5,014 nt of DNA, from the NCBI GenBank assembly GCA_946887085.1, contig CAMPKG010000243.1, positions 1 to 5,014 on the forward strand, given 5' to 3'. This stretch comes from an uncultured Sphingobacteriales bacterium (GTDB lineage Bacteria > Bacteroidota > Bacteroidia > Chitinophagales > Chitinophagaceae). The position numbers were made by a program, and so were the translations under genes. The notes below the pieces were generated by a model, which was not told the origin of the DNA, did no database searches, and was given only the letters and a program-made list of their open reading frames with translations. The stretch's first letter is position 1; each line of letters begins with the position of its first letter. This document shows positions 1-5,014 of the stretch, in pieces.

Positions 1-54
1 ACAGGTACTTATACTTCTGATGTGCCTTTCAGCGTAATAGTTAACTATAACTAA
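1..54 (+). CDS. C-terminal end of an upstream gene, possibly a DUF4402-type secreted protein (partial)
   Basis: Reading from base 1 gives 17 codons ending in TAA at 52-54, with the peptide TGTYTSDVPFSVIVNYN. The alternation of small, polar and hydrophobic residues, ending in V-x-V-x-Y-N, looks like the last two beta strands of a secreted beta-sandwich. From memory of the family, DUF4402 proteins of Bacteroidota commonly end in a G-x-Y ... V-x-V-x-Y pattern, so that is my best guess. A strong terminator begins about 24 bases after the stop, which supports a real gene end here. Seventeen residues are too few to assign a family firmly. The other plus-strand frames close earlier. Confidence 0.5.
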   Translation, partial: TGTYTSDVPFSVIVNYN

Positions 55-77
55 TCTAGCCTTTTAATAACGGATGT

Positions 78-111
78 AAAGCCCTCCCGCCGCTGGCGGG
101 AGGGCTTTTTT
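78..111 (+). terminator. Rho-independent terminator of the upstream gene
   Basis: An 11-bp GC-rich stem pairs 81-91 (GCCCTCCCGCC) with 95-105 around a GCT loop. It is extended by A-T pairs from 78-80 and followed by a T-run at 106-111. It lies 24 bases past the TAA at 52-54 and before the argS promoter, so it insulates argS from the left-hand transcript. Confidence 0.93.
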
Positions 112-114
112 CAT

Positions 115-151
115 TTTGGCGGTCAATATCACCGCTTCCACATTACTTTTG
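115..151 (+). promoter_or_regulatory. Putative Bacteroidota-type promoter of argS
   Basis: TACTTTTG at 144-151 matches the TAnnTTTG -7 box used by the Bacteroidota primary sigma factor. TTTG at 115-118 could be the -33 element. The 25-base gap between them is a little longer than the usual spacing of about 19-23. Transcription would start a few bases after 151, giving a short leader of roughly 15 bases before the ATG at 172. The -33 candidate begins just after the T-run of the preceding terminator, so the two signals sit back to back. Confidence 0.6.
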
Positions 152-171
152 CACAAAAAACAGCAGAACAG

Positions 172-1971
172 ATGACGCTTGCCGCACAGATAAAATGCGC
201 TACCGAGGATGCCCTGAAGCATCTTTTCCCGGATGTGGAGATCAGCCCGGCTTCGATAACTATTAACCTGACCAAGCCTGAATTCAAAGGCGACTATACC
301 GTAGTATTGTTCCCTTTCGTAAAGCAGCTGCGACAAAAGCCAGACGTCCTCGGTAAACAAATAGGCGACTACCTGCTGGAAAAATGTTCCCTGTTTAGCG
401 GTTATGATATAGTAAGCGGTTTTCTGAACATGACCGTTAAGGATAGCTACTGGGTATCCTTCCTGCAAAATCATTTCAACGACCCGCACTATGGCGAAAG
501 ATCAAAGCACGACCGCCGCGTGATGGTTGAATATTCTTCACCCAACACCAACAAACCGCTGCACTTCGGGCATATGCGTAACATATTCCTGGGGTATGCG
601 GTGTCCAATATTTTAAAAGCGACAGGCAACCAGGTAGTCAAAGCCAACCTCATCAACGACCGGGGCATACATATCTGCAAGTCGATGATCGCCTGGCAGC
701 GGTATGCAAATGGTGATACGCCTGAGCGCATTGGCGTTAAAGGCGACCATCTTGTGGGAGACTATTATGTGAAGTTTAACGATGCCTATAAGAAAGAAGT
801 AGCCGAACTGGTAGCGGGAGGTATGGAAGAAGCGAAAGCTGAAAAAGAGGCTCCCGTCATGAAAGAGGCTCAGGAAATGCTTCGTAAATGGGAAGCTGGC
901 GACAAAGAAATATATAGCCTCTGGCAGATGATGAATGGCTGGGTGTATAAAGGCTTCGAATCGAGTTATAAAAGACTGGGCGTTGATTTTGATAAATGGT
1001 ATTATGAAAGTGACACCTACCTGCTGGGTAAAGCCATAGTGGAAGAAGGCCTGCACAAAGGTGTACTCTATAAAAAAGAAGACGGCTCGGTTTGGGTGGA
1101 TCTTACAGACGAAGGGCTCGATCATAAATTATTGCTGCGTGGTGACGGCACCTCAGTGTACATCACGCAAGACTTGGGAACGGCAAAGCTGAAGTTCAAC
1201 GATTTCAAACTCGACCAGTCTGTTTATGTGATAGGCGATGAGCAAAATTACCACATGCAGGTGCTCAAGCTGATATTGAAGAAGGTTGGAGAACCTTGCG
1301 CCGATGGCATTTACCATCTTTCTTATGGCATGGTGGAATTGCCCACCGGCAGAATGAAAAGCCGCGAAGGCACCGTGGTGGACGCTGATGATATGATGGA
1401 TGAGATGATCCACCTGTCGCAGGAGCAAACGGAAGCTGCCGGGAAGACCGAAGGGTTCTCGCAGGAGGAGTTGCAGAAGTTGTACGAGACTATCGGTATG
1501 GGTGCGTTGAAATTTTACCTGCTGCGTGTAGACCCGAGGAAGAAAATGATCTTCGATCCCAAGGAGTCTATAGACCTGCATGGTTTCACGGCAACATTCA
1601 TTCAGTATGCGCACGCTCGTATCTGTTCGATATTGAGAAAAGAAGGCGTGCCCCTGTTGCCCGACAGCACTAAGTTCCAGTCTTTCCACCTGACGCAGGA
1701 GATAACAAAAGCAGAAAAGAAACTGGCCGTGATGCTGGAGCAATATCCTGTGATAGTTGAAAACGCGGCTAGCGAATTCAATCCATCGGAACTGTGTAAT
1801 TATTCGTTCCAGCTGGCCCAGGAGTTCAACTCGTTCTACGACGAACACAGCATTGCCCGTGCAGAAAACGAAGAGAAAAAACAACTGCGCTTCATGCTCA
1901 TCATCATGACAGCGCAGGTATTACGCCATGCGATGAACCTGCTGGGCATCAGGCTGCCGGAAAAAATGTAG
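172..1971 (+). CDS. argS: Arginyl-tRNA synthetase (class I)
   Basis: This cytoplasmic enzyme attaches arginine to tRNA-Arg using ATP. The 599-residue length is normal for ArgRS. Residues 1 to about 90 form the N-terminal tRNA-recognition (Add-1) domain. The Rossmann catalytic core starts near 115, with the HIGH motif as HFGH at 131-134, preceded by the family signature EYSSPNTNKP (120-129). A KMSKS-equivalent loop, GRMKSREGTVV, lies at 393-403; ArgRS often departs from the canonical KMSKS sequence. The C-terminal DALR anticodon-binding domain begins around 475 (IQYAHARI at 477-484) and ends in LLGIRLPEKM. ATG 172 is the first start codon in frame after the promoter, and there is no Shine-Dalgarno, as is usual in this phylum. 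The gene appears monocistronic: a terminator precedes its promoter and another follows its TAG stop. I see no frameshift or missing motif. Confidence 0.98.
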   Translation: MTLAAQIKCATEDALKHLFPDVEISPASITINLTKPEFKGDYTVVLFPFVKQLRQKPDVLGKQIGDYLLEKCSLFSGYDIVSGFLNMTVKDSYWVSFLQNHFNDPHYGERSKHDRRVMVEYSSPNTNKPLHFGHMRNIFLGYAVSNILKATGNQVVKANLINDRGIHICKSMIAWQRYANGDTPERIGVKGDHLVGDYYVKFNDAYKKEVAELVAGGMEEAKAEKEAPVMKEAQEMLRKWEAGDKEIYSLWQMMNGWVYKGFESSYKRLGVDFDKWYYESDTYLLGKAIVEEGLHKGVLYKKEDGSVWVDLTDEGLDHKLLLRGDGTSVYITQDLGTAKLKFNDFKLDQSVYVIGDEQNYHMQVLKLILKKVGEPCADGIYHLSYGMVELPTGRMKSREGTVVDADDMMDEMIHLSQEQTEAAGKTEGFSQEELQKLYETIGMGALKFYLLRVDPRKKMIFDPKESIDLHGFTATFIQYAHARICSILRKEGVPLLPDSTKFQSFHLTQEITKAEKKLAVMLEQYPVIVENAASEFNPSELCNYSFQLAQEFNSFYDEHSIARAENEEKKQLRFMLIIMTAQVLRHAMNLLGIRLPEKM

Positions 1972-1995
1972 AAGCAAATCCCAAATAACAAATTC

Positions 1996-2034
1996 CAGGT
2001 GCTAGTTACTCCGTAACTGCACCTGTGTTTTTTT
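1996..2034 (+). terminator. Rho-independent terminator of argS, overlapping the 3' end of the convergent permease gene
   Basis: CAGGTGC (1996-2002) pairs with GCACCTG (2019-2025), and AGTTAC (2004-2009) pairs with GTAACT (2013-2018) around a TCC loop. T2003 is a single-base bulge. A run of seven T (2028-2034) follows on the plus strand, so termination works best in the argS direction. On the minus strand only a weak mixed T-rich stretch follows the hairpin, so its use by the permease transcript is less certain. The hairpin begins 24 bases after the argS stop and covers the permease stop codon and last codons. The T-run corresponds to lysine codons on the other strand. Confidence 0.88.
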
Positions 2035-3231
2035 GGCGCGTGCAGCCGGGTACCATGCAGCAAGAAGTCCTACCAGTACTATTGTAAAAAGGATAAGAAT
2101 AAAGTCCATCCATTCTATCGACACAGGGTAGGCTTCGATGATAAAGTTGCCCTGCATGCGTATCCATTGAAAATGTTTTTGGCCAAGGCTCAGCAAGGTA
2201 CCGAGTATGAGTCCTGCTACACCGCCTGTCAAAGACCATAAAACACCTTCCGTTAGAAATATACCTTGTATCGCACGCGGCTGTGCGCCCATCGCTTTGA
2301 GTATCGATGTGTCCTTTTGTTTTTCGAGCACCAGCAGCGTTAACGCGCCCACCATGTTGAAGGAAGCGATCAGCAAAACAAGGACGAGTATTGCGTATAC
2401 TGCCCATTTCTCACTTTTCATAACCATGTACAGTGTCCTGTTCTGCTCAAACCTTGTTGCCACGAGGTAATTTTTTCCAAGCTTACCGGCAAGCTCTTTT
2501 TTTATATGGTCGGCATCAGCGCCGTCGGCCAGTTTTATTTCAACAGAAGAGTATTGCCCGTTTGCCTGCATGAGTCCCTGTGCCAAAGAAAGCGGGGCGA
2601 GTATGTATTTGCTGTCAAATTCATCCTGTATCTGGAAGATGCCGTCAGGTTTCAGCTCCAGCGTGTTGAATGCTGATTGCGGATTAAGTGCGATGTTCGT
2701 AGCCTGAGGGTTGGGATAATGCAGCATCAGCGTGCTGAATACATTGTTAATGTCAAGGCCCATTTCATTTGCAATCTGCATCCCCATCAGCGCAGTTTGA
2801 GATACTGCTGACACTGAATCGCGGCCTTCCACGATGAACGGCTTTACAGGGTTGACATCAAAGAAGCCTTGGTCAATACCTTTTAAAACAGCTACTTTAG
2901 TTTCATCGTTGCCGGTAAGCAGTACATTGTCTTCAAGTACGGTGGTAATATTTGTAATGCCCGCAGTTCCTTTAACAGCATTCCATTGCTGATCTTCGAG
3001 CGAGAAGAATTTTCCGCGCGTTGCGGTAATTTTTATTTCGGGATAAAAAGCTTTGTAGAGATCACTCACCAGGTCGGTAAAACCATTGAGCACCGAGAAC
3101 ATGACGATCATGGCTCCGCTGGATACTGCTATCGCTACCATGCTGATGCGTGATAGTATTGGTACAATGTTAGCGGTACGTTTGCCGCGCAGGTATCGCC
3201 ACGCGAGTTGCCAGGTCAGTGTTCGGTTCAT
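2002..3231 (-). CDS. Lol-type (LolC/LolE-like, FtsX/MacB superfamily) ABC transporter permease
   Basis: This is a 409-residue inner-membrane permease with the four-helix layout of the LolC/E family: a helix at about 26-50, a large periplasmic domain at about 51-272, then helices near 275-301, 322-350 and 375-396. The N-terminus has the family pattern RYLRGKR (12-18), then SRISMVAIAV and SVLNGF (46-51). The cytoplasmic coupling region is EKQKDTSILKAMGA (303-316), and AAWYPAARA (391-399) is the usual end. In Proteobacteria LolCDE frees lipoproteins from the inner membrane for LolA; the Bacteroidota versions are less studied, so the substrate is inferred. No ATPase (LolD-like) gene lies in the window, so the partner must be elsewhere. 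The start ATG overlaps the rbfA stop as ATGA, indicating co-transcription and translational coupling. Length matches the family. A MacB-like exporter role is the main alternative. Confidence 0.87.
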   Translation of the reverse strand: MNRTLTWQLAWRYLRGKRTANIVPILSRISMVAIAVSSGAMIVMFSVLNGFTDLVSDLYKAFYPEIKITATRGKFFSLEDQQWNAVKGTAGITNITTVLEDNVLLTGNDETKVAVLKGIDQGFFDVNPVKPFIVEGRDSVSAVSQTALMGMQIANEMGLDINNVFSTLMLHYPNPQATNIALNPQSAFNTLELKPDGIFQIQDEFDSKYILAPLSLAQGLMQANGQYSSVEIKLADGADADHIKKELAGKLGKNYLVATRFEQNRTLYMVMKSEKWAVYAILVLVLLIASFNMVGALTLLVLEKQKDTSILKAMGAQPRAIQGIFLTEGVLWSLTGGVAGLILGTLLSLGQKHFQWIRMQGNFIIEAYPVSIEWMDFILILFTIVLVGLLAAWYPAARAKKTQVQLRSN

Positions 3232-3617
3232 TGACTGTCGTCAGACTGTTGATTGCCGGGTTTTTCCTCTTCTTTTATTTTCTTGAAGAGTTCTTCCATT
3301 TTGAAAACATAGTCAAGGGTATCGTCGGTGAAGAATTGTAGCTCCGGCACCCGGCGCAGCTGATTTTTGAGGCGTTGCCCCAGCTGTTTACGGAAATCCC
3401 AGGTCTTCTCCTTTATTTCATGCATCATTTTGGCTATATCCTTTACCTGGAACATGCTCAGGTACACGCGGGCCTCCAGCAGGTCCGGGGTCAACGTAAC
3501 TTTCGATATGGAGATCATCCCTCCGTCCACAATATTATAGCCCTCGCGCTGGAAAATATCGCTCAACTCTTCCATTACCAGTTTACCTACCTGTTTCTGC
3601 CTTTTGCTTTCTTCCAT
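3228..3617 (-). CDS. rbfA: 30S ribosome-binding factor A
   Basis: RbfA binds the 30S subunit and assists late 16S rRNA 5'-end maturation and cold adaptation. The 129-residue protein fits the family length of about 110-135. It shows the single KH-like domain: an N-terminal helix (MEESKRQKQVGKLVMEELSD), a beta segment with ISISKVTLTPDLLEARVYLS (35-54), and the diagnostic C-terminal signature RVPELQFFTDDT followed by YVFKMEELFKKI (89-114). The tail (115-129) is polar and charged, probably disordered. It is the first gene of a minus-strand pair, and its TGA overlaps the ATG of the Lol-type permease. The pairing of rbfA with such a permease is, to my recollection, common in Bacteroidota. No Shine-Dalgarno is visible before ATG 3617. 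A weak TAnnTTTG-like box, TACCTTTA, lies upstream on the minus strand (3646 to 3639). Confidence 0.95.
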   Translation of the reverse strand: MEESKRQKQVGKLVMEELSDIFQREGYNIVDGGMISISKVTLTPDLLEARVYLSMFQVKDIAKMMHEIKEKTWDFRKQLGQRLKNQLRRVPELQFFTDDTLDYVFKMEELFKKIKEEEKPGNQQSDDSQ

Positions 3618-3638
3618 TTCGTACGTTTTTCCTGGTGG

Positions 3639-3646
3639 TAAAGGTA
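3639..3646 (-). promoter_or_regulatory. Weak candidate -7 box for rbfA and the permease
   Basis: Read on the minus strand, TACCTTTA matches TAnnTTTG at all but the last defined base. It ends 21 bases before the rbfA ATG, close to the 20-base spacing seen for argS. There is no clear TTTG -33 element; that region falls on the GTCATATATGAC palindrome. This is a suggestion only. Confidence 0.25.
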
Positions 3647-3664
3647 ACTGAAAGCCTGTTTATT

Positions 3665-3676
3665 GTCATATATGAC
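3665..3676. promoter_or_regulatory. Perfect 12-bp palindrome, candidate operator in a divergent intergenic region
   Basis: GTCATATATGAC is a perfect inverted repeat, near the middle of the 118-bp gap between divergent rbfA (start 3617) and omp28-like (start 3736). It would lie over the -33 position of the candidate rbfA promoter and upstream of the omp28-like one. Short symmetric sites like this can bind dimeric regulators, but a 12-bp AT-rich palindrome can also arise by chance. No second copy was noticed in the window. Confidence 0.3.
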
Positions 3677-3708
3677 TGAAAACTTATCCTAAAATCAGCA
3701 ATCTTACC

Positions 3709-3716
3709 TAAATTCG
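3709..3716 (+). promoter_or_regulatory. Weak candidate -7 box for the omp28-like gene
   Basis: TAAATTCG differs from TAnnTTTG at one defined base. It ends 19 bases before the ATG at 3736, almost the spacing seen for argS. I see no TTTG at the expected -33 position, so this is tentative. Confidence 0.25.
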
Positions 3717-3735
3717 TACCCTTAAAACTAATTCA

Positions 3736-4608
3736 ATGAGAAAGCTTTGTGCGCTTTTGCTGGTGGGTGCGGCGACGTTCAGTGCATGTACCGAAAAAGG
3801 CCCTGCCATAGACTTTGGTAAATCACCTGTTGCTTCAGACACCAGCTATCTTGCCAAGGTTGAAGCCGCCGATCAACGCGTTGTGCTGGTGGAAGAGTTT
3901 ACAGGAGCGTCCTGCTCGCCTTGCCCCAATGCACGTGAACTGCTTAACTCGGCTGTTTCGTCAAACCCGGACAAGATCATTCCTATCGAGATACATTTGT
4001 TCGATTTTAAACAAAGCGAGCCCAAAAGCGGAGCGAAGTACGATTTCCGGACCACGGACGGCACTGAGATTTCCCGAACTGTTTTCGGGTTGGTAGCCGC
4101 GATGCCTACAGCAGGTGTAAATCGCACACCGTTCAATAATAATATATTATTATTCCCTGGCGCATGGTCAGCAGCGATGGATGCCCAGATAAATACGGTG
4201 CCGCAGGCAAACGTACGTGTGATCAGTAGTTATGATGAATCTTCAAAAACCGCTACGATAAAAGTAACGGTGGCCTACCTGCAAGCCGTGGCAAGAGACC
4301 AGTTCCTTACGGTGGCTGTGCTGGAGGACGGATTGGTGGATAAACAAGACATGCCCGACGGCACTACTAAAGAGGACTATGTTTTCAAGCATACGCTTAG
4401 GGATATTATTACCGATTACCAGGGGGACAGGTTTTTAGCTGATATTTTCTCAAAGGAGCCCGGCCGTGTATACGAGCGCACATTTATTTACCAGGTGGAC
4501 GGATCGTGGAATCCCGATCATTGCGAGATCGTAGCATTCGTGCACAACAACCAGTCGGATAGCAAGGAAGTACTGCAGGCCGCCAAAACGGCGATGAAAG
4601 GCCAGTAA
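3736..4608 (+). CDS. Omp28-family outer-membrane lipoprotein with CxxC motif
   Basis: This 290-residue protein carries a lipoprotein signal peptide: MRKLCALLLVGAATFSA, then Cys18 as the lipidation site in an F-S-A-C lipobox. The mature protein has VLVEEFTGASCSPCPNARE (50-68), the Omp28 signature. Its C60-x-x-C63 pair sits where thioredoxin-fold proteins hold their redox cysteines. Other family-like segments are MPTAGVNRTPF (123-133) and the C-terminal VAFVHNNQSDSKEVLQAA (266-283). Omp28 was named from Porphyromonas gingivalis; the biochemical role of the family is unsettled, and thiol-disulfide activity here is only an inference. No clear acidic surface-export signal follows Cys18 (the next residues are TEKGP), so periplasm-facing or surface location cannot be decided. 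The gene is divergent from rbfA, ends at TAA 4606-4608, and is followed within 26 bases by a terminator, so it appears to be its own transcription unit. Confidence 0.9.
   Translation: MRKLCALLLVGAATFSACTEKGPAIDFGKSPVASDTSYLAKVEAADQRVVLVEEFTGASCSPCPNARELLNSAVSSNPDKIIPIEIHLFDFKQSEPKSGAKYDFRTTDGTEISRTVFGLVAAMPTAGVNRTPFNNNILLFPGAWSAAMDAQINTVPQANVRVISSYDESSKTATIKVTVAYLQAVARDQFLTVAVLEDGLVDKQDMPDGTTKEDYVFKHTLRDIITDYQGDRFLADIFSKEPGRVYERTFIYQVDGSWNPDHCEIVAFVHNNQSDSKEVLQAAKTAMKGQ
4135..4154. repeat. Perfect 20-bp AT-only palindrome inside the omp28-like coding region
   Basis: AATAATAATA (4135-4144) is followed immediately by its reverse complement TATTATTATT (4145-4154), with no spacer. It encodes part of the segment FNNNILLF, so AAT and TTA/ATT repetition in codons explains it. 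It is much more AT-rich than the surrounding sequence. Confidence 0.85.
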
Positions 4609-4633
4609 ATAACAACTAAACTTTTCTACTTTT

Positions 4634-4658
4634 AAGTCCTGCAAAGCAGGACTTTTTT
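4634..4658 (+). terminator. Rho-independent terminator of the omp28-like gene
   Basis: AAGTCCTGC (4634-4642) pairs perfectly with GCAGGACTT (4646-4654) around an AAA loop, and T bases continue to 4658. It starts 26 bases after the omp28-like TAA. The T-run ends two bases before the apparent TTG start of the next gene. Confidence 0.92.
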
Positions 4659-4659
4659 C

Positions 4660-5014
4660 TTGAGACAAACTTCTGCATATCGAAACAACGCCGGCAAACT
4701 GGGCCTGCTGTTTCTGTTGGCCGTTATGATATGGTGCAATGCGGGTTTCATAGCCTGGAACGCGGCGAGGAAAATATCTTACGAATATGTGCGCAGTCAT
4801 CGGGGCCATTTAAAGTTTCGCGACACGATCATCCTGCCTGCTTTTGAGCTACAGGGTAGTGCTGATCTTGTCTGGATGAAGCATGATGAGATCCGTTATT
4901 ACGGCCAGATGTTCGATATAAAAAAGCAGGTGAAGCAGGCAGATGGCAAGGTAGTATTGATAGGGCACTATGATAAATTCGAGAACAAGCTTTTCAAATC
5001 ATTGGAATCTTTAC
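4660..5014 (+). CDS. Membrane-anchored protein of an uncharacterised Bacteroidota family (partial, runs off the right edge)
   Basis: The frame stays open for 118 codons from TTG 4660 to the window end. The nearest upstream in-frame stop is TAA at 4633-4635, and no ATG occurs between it and 4726. Starting at ATG 4726 would cut into the hydrophobic helix, so TTG is the most sensible start. It gives a short basic N-terminus (Arg2, Arg8, Lys13) and one membrane segment at about 14-35 (LGLLFLLAVMIWCNAGFIAW), with the rest probably outside the cytoplasm. The distal part holds VWMKHDEIRYYGQMFDIKKQ (71-90), then GKVVLIGHYDKFENKLFKSL (96-115). From memory this resembles small Bacteroidota proteins with a W-x-K-x-x-E-I/F-x-Y-x-G-x-M-Y-D-I core and a later D-K-x-E-x-x-L, often found just upstream of TonB-dependent receptors. 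Their function is unknown to me. It directly follows the omp28-like terminator. Confidence 0.8.
   Translation, partial: MRQTSAYRNNAGKLGLLFLLAVMIWCNAGFIAWNAARKISYEYVRSHRGHLKFRDTIILPAFELQGSADLVWMKHDEIRYYGQMFDIKKQVKQADGKVVLIGHYDKFENKLFKSLESL

Noticed and set aside
38..53. Inverted repeat TAGTTA-ACTA-TAACTA at the left-hand stop codon
   Set aside because: The stem is only six AT-rich base pairs, and the strong terminator just downstream already explains transcript ending.
393..403. Possible defect: no KMSKS motif when scanning the argS region
   Set aside because: The GRMKSREGTVV loop at residues 393-403 of the protein (the coordinates given are residue numbers) fills this place, and ArgRS enzymes commonly lack the canonical sequence.
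613..1125. Minus-strand open frame of 170 codons opposite argS
   Set aside because: It is antisense to the ArgRS catalytic core. The translation is rich in Phe and Ile, consistent with being the complement of Lys/Glu codons, and it has no recognisable motif.
1153..1884. Long minus-strand open frame (243 codons) opposite argS
   Set aside because: It lies fully antisense to a well-supported argS and its translation resembles no protein I know. It has no promoter-like sequence that I noticed, and fits a frame kept open by argS codon use.
3375..3641. Plus-strand 88-codon frame opposite rbfA
   Set aside because: It is antisense to rbfA, which has a clear family signature; nothing in the translation suggests a real protein.
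3618..3719. TTCGTAC repeated at both ends of the rbfA-omp28 gap (3618-3624 and 3713-3719)
   Set aside because: A seven-base direct repeat 95 bp apart is easily a coincidence and the flanks do not match further.
1..5014. Search for a defence, mobile or otherwise undescribed multi-gene system
   Set aside because: All complete genes belong to common housekeeping or envelope families, and there are no repeat arrays, transposase-like genes, integrase-like genes or obvious compositional islands.

Overview
The window looks like chromosomal DNA from a member of the Bacteroidota, most likely near the Chitinophagaceae/Sphingobacteriia. This is judged from protein character, not from a search. The indications are an Omp28-type lipoprotein, a DUF4402-like C-terminal tail, a TAnnTTTG-type promoter box ahead of argS, absence of Shine-Dalgarno sequences before the main starts, and the gene pair rbfA plus Lol-type permease. 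Base composition is fairly balanced, and I see no integrase, transposase, CRISPR array, tRNA or rRNA.

Layout, left to right. (1) Positions 1-54 are the last codons of a plus-strand gene entering from the left, possibly a DUF4402-type secreted protein, closed by a strong terminator. (2) A Bacteroidota-type promoter directly after that terminator leads into argS (172-1971, +), a full-length arginyl-tRNA synthetase. (3) Convergent to argS, on the minus strand, lie rbfA (3228-3617) and a Lol-type ABC permease (2002-3231). They overlap by ATGA and so form a translationally coupled pair. The argS terminator hairpin lies over the last codons of the permease gene. (4) A divergent 118-bp gap holding a perfect 12-bp palindrome separates rbfA from omp28-like (3736-4608, +), an Omp28-family lipoprotein with a CxxC motif, followed by a clean terminator. 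(5) Right after that terminator's T-run, an apparent TTG start opens a membrane-anchored protein that runs off the right edge. It resembles an uncharacterised Bacteroidota family.

Functionally the window is mostly housekeeping: tRNA charging (ArgS), 30S subunit maturation (RbfA), inner-membrane lipoprotein release or a related ABC function (permease), and envelope proteins (Omp28-like, and the partial right-hand protein). No stretch over 300 bases lacks a gene. I found no convincing new multi-gene system. The more interesting details are compact regulatory arrangements: a terminator embedded in an opposing coding region, a TTG start abutting a terminator, and two perfect palindromes.
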